A DNA stretch of 64,000 nt from Chersky-806 sp038252255 (GTDB lineage Bacteria; Actinomycetota; Acidimicrobiia; IMCC26256; JAENVU01). Shown piece after piece: positions 59,648-64,000 of the stretch. Both the position numbers and the translations under genes were made by a program. The stretch is from positions 1 through 64,000 of the forward strand of contig JBBSAM010000020.1 of NCBI GenBank assembly GCA_038252255.1, read 5' to 3'. The number at the start of each line of letters is the position of its first letter. The stretch's first letter is position 1. The notes beneath the pieces are model-generated. The model was not told where the DNA came from. It saw nothing but the letters and a program-made list of their open reading frames with translations, and made no database searches.

Positions 59648-60862
59648 GTGCGAAGGTTGTTGCGAGTGACGACACTCATCGGAGTGACCCTGGCCGGCGT
59701 GGTGGTCACCGCCGGTACGGCGGGCGCCGCAACGAGCATCACCGCTCCTACCGGCAATCCCTTCGTGGTCCCCAAGGACGCCGGCGGAAACCCGGTCCCG
59801 TTCACCGTGAGCGCGGCCGGGTTCGCCGCAACCTCGAACGTCTTCATCGAGCAGTGCGACGGAGTGGCCCCGACCGTGGTCGGTTGGGACCCGACGACGA
59901 ACTGCGACCTGGGAAGCTCTCCTGCGGCCGCCTTGGCTGACGCGTCCGGGAACGTCACGTTCGACATGGCCGACGTCAACCACGCGCTCCACCCCTTCAA
60001 GGGTGCAAGCCCACAGGGGCTGTTCAACTGCCTGTCGTTGTATGACCCGTCGCCGAACAACGGGCTCACCGACTACCGGACGTGCAAGCTCCGGGTCTCG
60101 ACCAACAACTCCGCGGCCACTGCGGACCAGGTGTTCCTGCCCATCGTCCTTCCCGACGCTCCCGGCACCGTGGTGCCACCGCCGGCGCGACTGGCGGTCG
60201 CGGCGGCGAGCGTGCTCGAAGGGACGACGGGCACTCGCGCCCTGACGTTCACCGCGACGCTCTCGCGGCCGTCGCAGCTTCCCGTCTCGTTCTCGTACGC
60301 GACGGTCTCGGGAACCGCGAAAGCCGGGAAGGACTTCGTCGCCAAGACCGGGAACGTGACGATCCCGGCCGGTGTCACCTCCGCGGCGATCGCGATCCAG
60401 GTGAAGGGTGACGCCGCCAAGGAGTCGAATGAGACCTTCAAGCTGCACCTGTCGCACGCCAACGGCGCGGGCATCAAGAGCGGGAACGCGACGGGCACCA
60501 TCCTGAACGACGACCCGCCGAAGTCGGGCCTGCGCGTGGGAATCGGCAATGCGTCCGTCTACGAAGGGAACACCGGCCGCCGCAACCTGCGGTTCACCGT
60601 GTCGGTCTCCGGGCCTCACCCGCAATCCGTACGGGTCCACTACGCGACCGTCGCGGGCACGGCAACCGCCGGCACCGACTTCGTCGCCAAGTCGGGGACG
60701 CTCACCATCGCGGCCAACAAGACGTCGGGTCTCGTGACCATCCCCATCGTGGGCGACTCCACGGTCGAGCCCAATGAGGTGTTCACGGTGAAGCTGACCG
60801 CCCCGGTCCGGGCCGTGATCGGGCGGGCGAACGGGACCGGCAACATCCTCAAGGACGATTAG
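59648..60862 (+). CDS. secreted protein with shared head domain and two Calx-beta domains
   Basis: A 404-residue secreted protein at GTG 59648 with GGAGGA ahead. Signal peptide 1-28. Residues 29-167 are paralogous to the head of the previous protein (TPTGNPFVV against APTGNPFVV, and both have HPFKGASPQGLFNCL). Then come two Calx-beta domains, about 178-275 and 283-404, with GTAKAGKDFVAKTGNVTIPA and GTDFVAKSGTLTIA. Calx-beta domains bind calcium in other proteins. It starts 72 bases after the previous gene and is probably co-transcribed. Confidence 0.85.
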   Translation: MRRLLRVTTLIGVTLAGVVVTAGTAGAATSITAPTGNPFVVPKDAGGNPVPFTVSAAGFAATSNVFIEQCDGVAPTVVGWDPTTNCDLGSSPAAALADASGNVTFDMADVNHALHPFKGASPQGLFNCLSLYDPSPNNGLTDYRTCKLRVSTNNSAATADQVFLPIVLPDAPGTVVPPPARLAVAAASVLEGTTGTRALTFTATLSRPSQLPVSFSYATVSGTAKAGKDFVAKTGNVTIPAGVTSAAIAIQVKGDAAKESNETFKLHLSHANGAGIKSGNATGTILNDDPPKSGLRVGIGNASVYEGNTGRRNLRFTVSVSGPHPQSVRVHYATVAGTATAGTDFVAKSGTLTIAANKTSGLVTIPIVGDSTVEPNEVFTVKLTAPVRAVIGRANGTGNILKDD

Positions 60863-60994
60863 TCCGAGAACCGGAGCCATCGTGGGTCTCGGATCGGAAT
60901 GCGTCGATGTCCGCCTGGGCGCGCTGTCCTCACAGAGCCTGACTGCGAGGTATCGCCAGTTGTTCCCCGAACGCGCTCATACGCGTCAGCCGGC

Positions 60995-61023
60995 GGCCAC
61001 CGCCTGTTCACCCTGCGTCCGTA
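60995..61023 (+). promoter_or_regulatory. weak PHO box-like direct repeat before pstC
   Basis: Three heptamers spaced 11 bases: GGCCACC, GTTCACC and GTCCGTA at 60995, 61006 and 61017. Only the central one is a full match. It would be upstream of the pst operon, as expected for phosphate control. Confidence 0.35.
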
Positions 61024-61128
61024 GATTGCGGTCGCGTTGAGGAGGGGAGCGGCGCCGGCCTACGGGTCGGGAGGCGGGTCGGTCGGTTCGGCCCGTACCG
61101 GGCACGAGAACACTCGGGAGAGGTCGTC

Positions 61129-62130
61129 ATGATCGGCGAGCGCGGAGGGGTCCTCACGAGACCCATCGAGATCGACGGCGTCGATGCGGACGTGCCGATC
61201 CGGCCGGCGACCCGGCTGACGTCGGGCGACCGGGTGTTCCGCACGCTGGCCACCGCGGCGACGTCCTTCAGCCTGGTGATCGTCGGCATCACGTTCGTGT
61301 TCCTCGTCAACGAGTCGCGCCCGGCGCTCGAGTCTGCCGGGGTGTGGTCGTTCTTCACGACCAGCGTCTGGAATCCGACGGTCGGGAAGTTCGGTGTCCT
61401 CGGGCTGCTCGAGGGAACGCTGATCATCAGCGCGATCGCGATGGTCGTGGGAGTCCCGCTCGCGCTCGCGATGGCGTTGTTCATCAACGAGTACGCACCG
61501 TCCTGGCTGCGGAGCCCACTCACGTCGATCATCGATCTGCTCGCGGCGCTCCCCAGCCTCCTCTTCGGGATGTGGGGGTTCTTCGCGCTGCAACACCAGC
61601 TGGTACCGGTCGCGAAGTTCCTCACCGGCCACTTCTCGGTCTTCCCGTTCCTCCAGCTCACCCGGCCGACGGCCACGCTGGCGCAATCGAGCTTCGTCGC
61701 CGGGGTCGTGGTGGGGATCATGATCACGCCGATCATCACGTCCGTCTCCCGAGACGTCATGGCCCAGGTCCCGCGTGAGCAGTGCGAAGGCGCACTCGCG
61801 TTGGGCGGAACCCGATGGGGGATGATCCGCGAAGTCATCCTCCCGTTCGGCCGCAACGGGATCGTCGGTGCGTCGCTGCTCGGCTTCGGTCGCGCGCTCG
61901 GCGAGACCATCGCCGTCGCGTTGATCATCAGCCCGGTGTTCCAGGCGAACACGCACATCCTCGAGCGCGGGGCTGGCTCGATCGCGGCGCTGATCGCGGT
62001 TCGCTTCGGCGAAGCCGGCCAGCTCGAACGCAGCGGGCTGATCGCCGCGGGATTGGCGCTGTTTCTGCTGACGCTCGTCGTCAGCCTCGTCGCCCGCCGG
62101 ATCGTCGCCCGATCGGCGGCGGTGCGATGA
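61129..62130 (+). CDS. pstC: phosphate ABC transporter permease PstC
   Basis: A 333-residue permease with about six helices. FFTTSVWNPTVGKFGVLGLL near the first periplasmic loop and EGTLIISAIAMVVGVPLALA are typical of PstC. The EAA loop is QVPREQCEGALALGGTRWGM. GAGAGG precedes the ATG. It overlaps pstA by ATGA. No pstS lies upstream in the window; the binding protein is probably elsewhere. It moves phosphate with PstA and PstB. Confidence 0.93.
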   Translation: MIGERGGVLTRPIEIDGVDADVPIRPATRLTSGDRVFRTLATAATSFSLVIVGITFVFLVNESRPALESAGVWSFFTTSVWNPTVGKFGVLGLLEGTLIISAIAMVVGVPLALAMALFINEYAPSWLRSPLTSIIDLLAALPSLLFGMWGFFALQHQLVPVAKFLTGHFSVFPFLQLTRPTATLAQSSFVAGVVVGIMITPIITSVSRDVMAQVPREQCEGALALGGTRWGMIREVILPFGRNGIVGASLLGFGRALGETIAVALIISPVFQANTHILERGAGSIAALIAVRFGEAGQLERSGLIAAGLALFLLTLVVSLVARRIVARSAAVR

Positions 62131-63320
62131 CGGTGTCGAAGCGCAGGGCGAGCCGCGAGGACCGCGTTGTCGACCTTCCCGCGCTCGAGCGCGTGGGCTC
62201 GGCTCCCGTCCTTGCTCCGACGGAGGAGCTCCATCTCACGACCCGGTCCGCCCACCAGGATCTGTTCGAAGGTCCGCCGTCCGGGGATCGGCCGCGGCGC
62301 CGACGCAAGCTGACGCCGGAGGATCACGCGGCCACCATCCTGTCGATGCTGGCGGGCGGTGCCGTCGCGCTGACGCTGCGCGTCCTCCTGGACCAGAACG
62401 GGATATTGGGGACGCTGCTGTGGTGGTACCTGTCGGCACTCGTCGTCTTCTACATCCTGGTGCGCGACCGTTCGGACACCGAAGGTGCGCTCGACCGCAT
62501 CGTGACCGTGCTCATCTGGTCCGCCGGCGCGCTCGTCGCCGCGGTGCTCGCCTGGATGCTCGCCTTCCTCTTCGTCAAGGGGATCCCGGCGCTCACCGGT
62601 GGGTTCTTCACTCACGACATGAGCACGGTGGGACCACTCACCCCAGGTGGAGGTGGTGAGCACGCACTGATCGGCACGCTCGAGCAGGTCGGTCTGGCCA
62701 CGATCGTGGTCGTGCCGGTCGCGATCCTCACCGCCGTCTACCTGCACGAGATCGGCGGGCGCCTCGCCCGCCCCGTCCGGTTCATCGTCGACGCGATGAG
62801 TGGGCTCCCGAGCATCATCGCCGGCCTGCTCGTCTACACCGTGTGGGTCGACGGTCGCAGCTTCTCGGGTGTCGCCGGCGCCGCGGCACTGGCCGTCCTG
62901 ATGCTGCCCACCGTCACCCGCGCATCGGAAGAGATCCTGCGCACGATCCCCGACACGTTGCGCGAGGGTGCGCTGGCTCTGGGCGCGCCACAGTGGCGGC
63001 TGATCGTCAAGGTCGTGATCCCGACTGCGATGGCCGGACTCGTGACGGCGACGATCCTCGGCATCGCGCGTGCGGTAGGCGAGACGGCCCCGATGCTGTT
63101 GACCGCCTTCGGCTCGGACTCGGTGAACACGAACCCGTTCTCGGGACCCCAGTCGGACCTCCCGCTCTTCGTGTGGAAGCTGATCCGGCTTCCGAACGCA
63201 TCCCAGCTCGAGCGGGCCTGGAGCGGCGCGCTCGTGCTCGTGCTGTTGGTGCTCGTCCTGTTCGTCGCCGCCCGCTACGTCGCGACCCGGAGCCAGAGGA
63301 AGCTGAGGACCACCCGATGA
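62127..63320 (+). CDS. pstA: phosphate ABC transporter permease PstA
   Basis: A 397-residue permease. About 65 extra polar residues at the N-terminus precede the helices. GIPALTGGFFTHDMSTVGPL, FIVDAMSGLPSIIAGLLVYT and TIPDTLREGALALGAPQWRL (EAA loop) identify PstA. The gene overlaps pstC by ATGA and pstB by ATGA. The extended N-terminus is the only unusual point. Confidence 0.93.
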   Translation: MTVSKRRASREDRVVDLPALERVGSAPVLAPTEELHLTTRSAHQDLFEGPPSGDRPRRRRKLTPEDHAATILSMLAGGAVALTLRVLLDQNGILGTLLWWYLSALVVFYILVRDRSDTEGALDRIVTVLIWSAGALVAAVLAWMLAFLFVKGIPALTGGFFTHDMSTVGPLTPGGGGEHALIGTLEQVGLATIVVVPVAILTAVYLHEIGGRLARPVRFIVDAMSGLPSIIAGLLVYTVWVDGRSFSGVAGAAALAVLMLPTVTRASEEILRTIPDTLREGALALGAPQWRLIVKVVIPTAMAGLVTATILGIARAVGETAPMLLTAFGSDSVNTNPFSGPQSDLPLFVWKLIRLPNASQLERAWSGALVLVLLVLVLFVAARYVATRSQRKLRTTR

Positions 63321-64000
63321 CGTCGATTGCCGACGACACGCTCGAAGCGGCGAAGCCGAGGGGACTGCTCCACGCCGAGGGTGAACCTGCGACGCTCGAC
63401 GCGATCGCGGTCAGCGCGTGGTTCGGCAGCAGCAAGGTGTTGGAGCGCTGCACGCTCACCATGGCCGCGCGCCGGGTCACCGCGCTGATCGGCCCGTCGG
63501 GCTGCGGCAAGTCCACGTTCCTGCGGGTGCTGAACCGGATGCACGAGGTCATCCCGGGCGCCGCGATCTCCGGGCGCGTGGAGCTGGACGGGGACGACAT
63601 CTACGGGCAGGCGATGAGCGCGACCCAGGTGCGCACCAAGATCGGCATGGTGTTCCAGAAGCCCAATCCGTTCCCGTCGATGACAATCGGCGACAACGTG
63701 CTCGCCGGGCTGAAGCTCTCGCGAACCCAGATTCCGCACCGCCACGAGCTGATCGAGGAGTGCCTCACGCGGGCCGGCCTGTGGAACGAGGTCAAGGACC
63801 GGCTGCACGAAGGTGGCATGTCCCTCTCGGGAGGGCAGCAGCAGCGGCTCTGCATCGCACGAGCGCTGGCCGTGCGGCCGCAGGTGCTCCTGATGGACGA
63901 GCCGTGCTCGGCGCTCGACCCGATCTCGACCCGCGTGGTCGAGGAGACGATCGCCGCGCTGGCGCACGACATCACGATCGTGATCGTGACGCACAACATG
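63317..64000 (+). CDS. pstB: phosphate ABC transporter ATPase PstB (3' end missing)
   Basis: The first 228 residues of the ATPase. Walker A GPSGCGKST (59-67), Q-loop VFQKPNPFPSM (typical for PstB), signature LSGGQQQR (170-177), Walker B LLMDEP (191-196) and His226 are present. The window edge cuts the gene near the end of the domain. It powers the Pst system and, with PhoU-type partners, relays phosphate status. Confidence 0.95.
   Translation, partial: MTSIADDTLEAAKPRGLLHAEGEPATLDAIAVSAWFGSSKVLERCTLTMAARRVTALIGPSGCGKSTFLRVLNRMHEVIPGAAISGRVELDGDDIYGQAMSATQVRTKIGMVFQKPNPFPSMTIGDNVLAGLKLSRTQIPHRHELIEECLTRAGLWNEVKDRLHEGGMSLSGGQQQRLCIARALAVRPQVLLMDEPCSALDPISTRVVEETIAALAHDITIVIVTHNM

Noticed and set aside
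61008..62747. Minus-strand open frame of about 579 codons under pstC and pstA
   Set aside because: Antisense to unmistakable permease genes; no homology recognised.
1..64000. CRISPR arrays, insertion sequences, prophage, toxin-antitoxin or classical defence genes
   Set aside because: I looked for regular short repeats, transposase or integrase motifs and paired small toxins and saw none. The repeats present are protein-domain repeats or single palindromes.

Overview
The window comes from a high-GC actinobacterium. Actinobacterial hallmarks are a response regulator, histidine kinase and GerMN lipoprotein set resembling MtrA-MtrB-LpqB, a WhiB protein, the zinc-ribbon/RNase HI/histidine phosphatase neighbourhood, a DEDDh exonuclease fused to GIY-YIG, and many leaderless-looking starts. 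The metabolic mix (luciferase-like oxidoreductases, amidohydrolases, TauD-like enzymes) would suit a soil or freshwater lineage such as Acidimicrobiia. That lineage call is inference. No transposase, integrase, phage gene, CRISPR array or tRNA was seen.

Layout. 1-3 kb: the edge of a secreted protein, then an overlapping two-component operon with its lipoprotein. 3-8.4 kb: an FAD oxidoreductase, a DJ-1/PfpI protein that seems to start at ATC, and a GHMP kinase / SRPBCC / GH63-like cluster. 8.4-18 kb: catabolic enzymes, including a luciferase-like monooxygenase / D-aminoacylase-type / TauD operon and a linalool dehydratase-isomerase-like protein. 18.1-25.9 kb: an operon of three type IV pilin-like proteins, one of 1432 residues built from FN3 and Ig-like domains. 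25.9-35.7 kb: a cell-envelope acyltransferase, a class A PBP, the zinc-ribbon/RNase HI/phosphatase run, bioB, an amine oxidase and a secreted GH114. 35.7-41 kb: small and secreted proteins, a universal-stress-protein remnant and a PilZ-bearing glycan synthase. 41.1-41.5 kb: RNase P RNA (minus strand). 41.5-52.9 kb: mostly housekeeping genes (cation exchanger, WhiB, AarF kinase, acyl-CoA dehydrogenase, trpD, nuclease proteins, YjbQ, NYN protein, secreted peptidase). 52.9-56.7 kb: an arsenic island (arsI divergent from a shortened TauD-like gene, two arsR, an aquaporin, arsC and a small HECC protein). 57.3-60.9 kb: a stand-alone copy of the ArsC N-terminal helical domain and two paralogous secreted proteins. 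61.1-64 kb: pstC-pstA-pstB, cut by the window edge.

How the parts may work together. The arsenic island looks like the AqpS type: ArsC makes arsenite, which leaves through the aquaporin, and ArsI removes organoarsenicals. ArsR-type dyads lie at both likely control points. The two secreted proteins ahead of pst follow a gap holding five GTTCAC/GTGAAC hexamers, two of them in the 11-bp spacing of a PHO box, so they may belong to the phosphate-starvation response.

The most unusual items are the TauD-like gene in the ars operon, which lacks a 69-residue block including the co-substrate region; the giant FN3/Ig pseudopilin operon; the secreted pair with a shared head and different tails (one His/Trp-rich, one Calx-beta); and a repeated TANNNT-(6-7 nt)-start pattern that also supports the ATC start.
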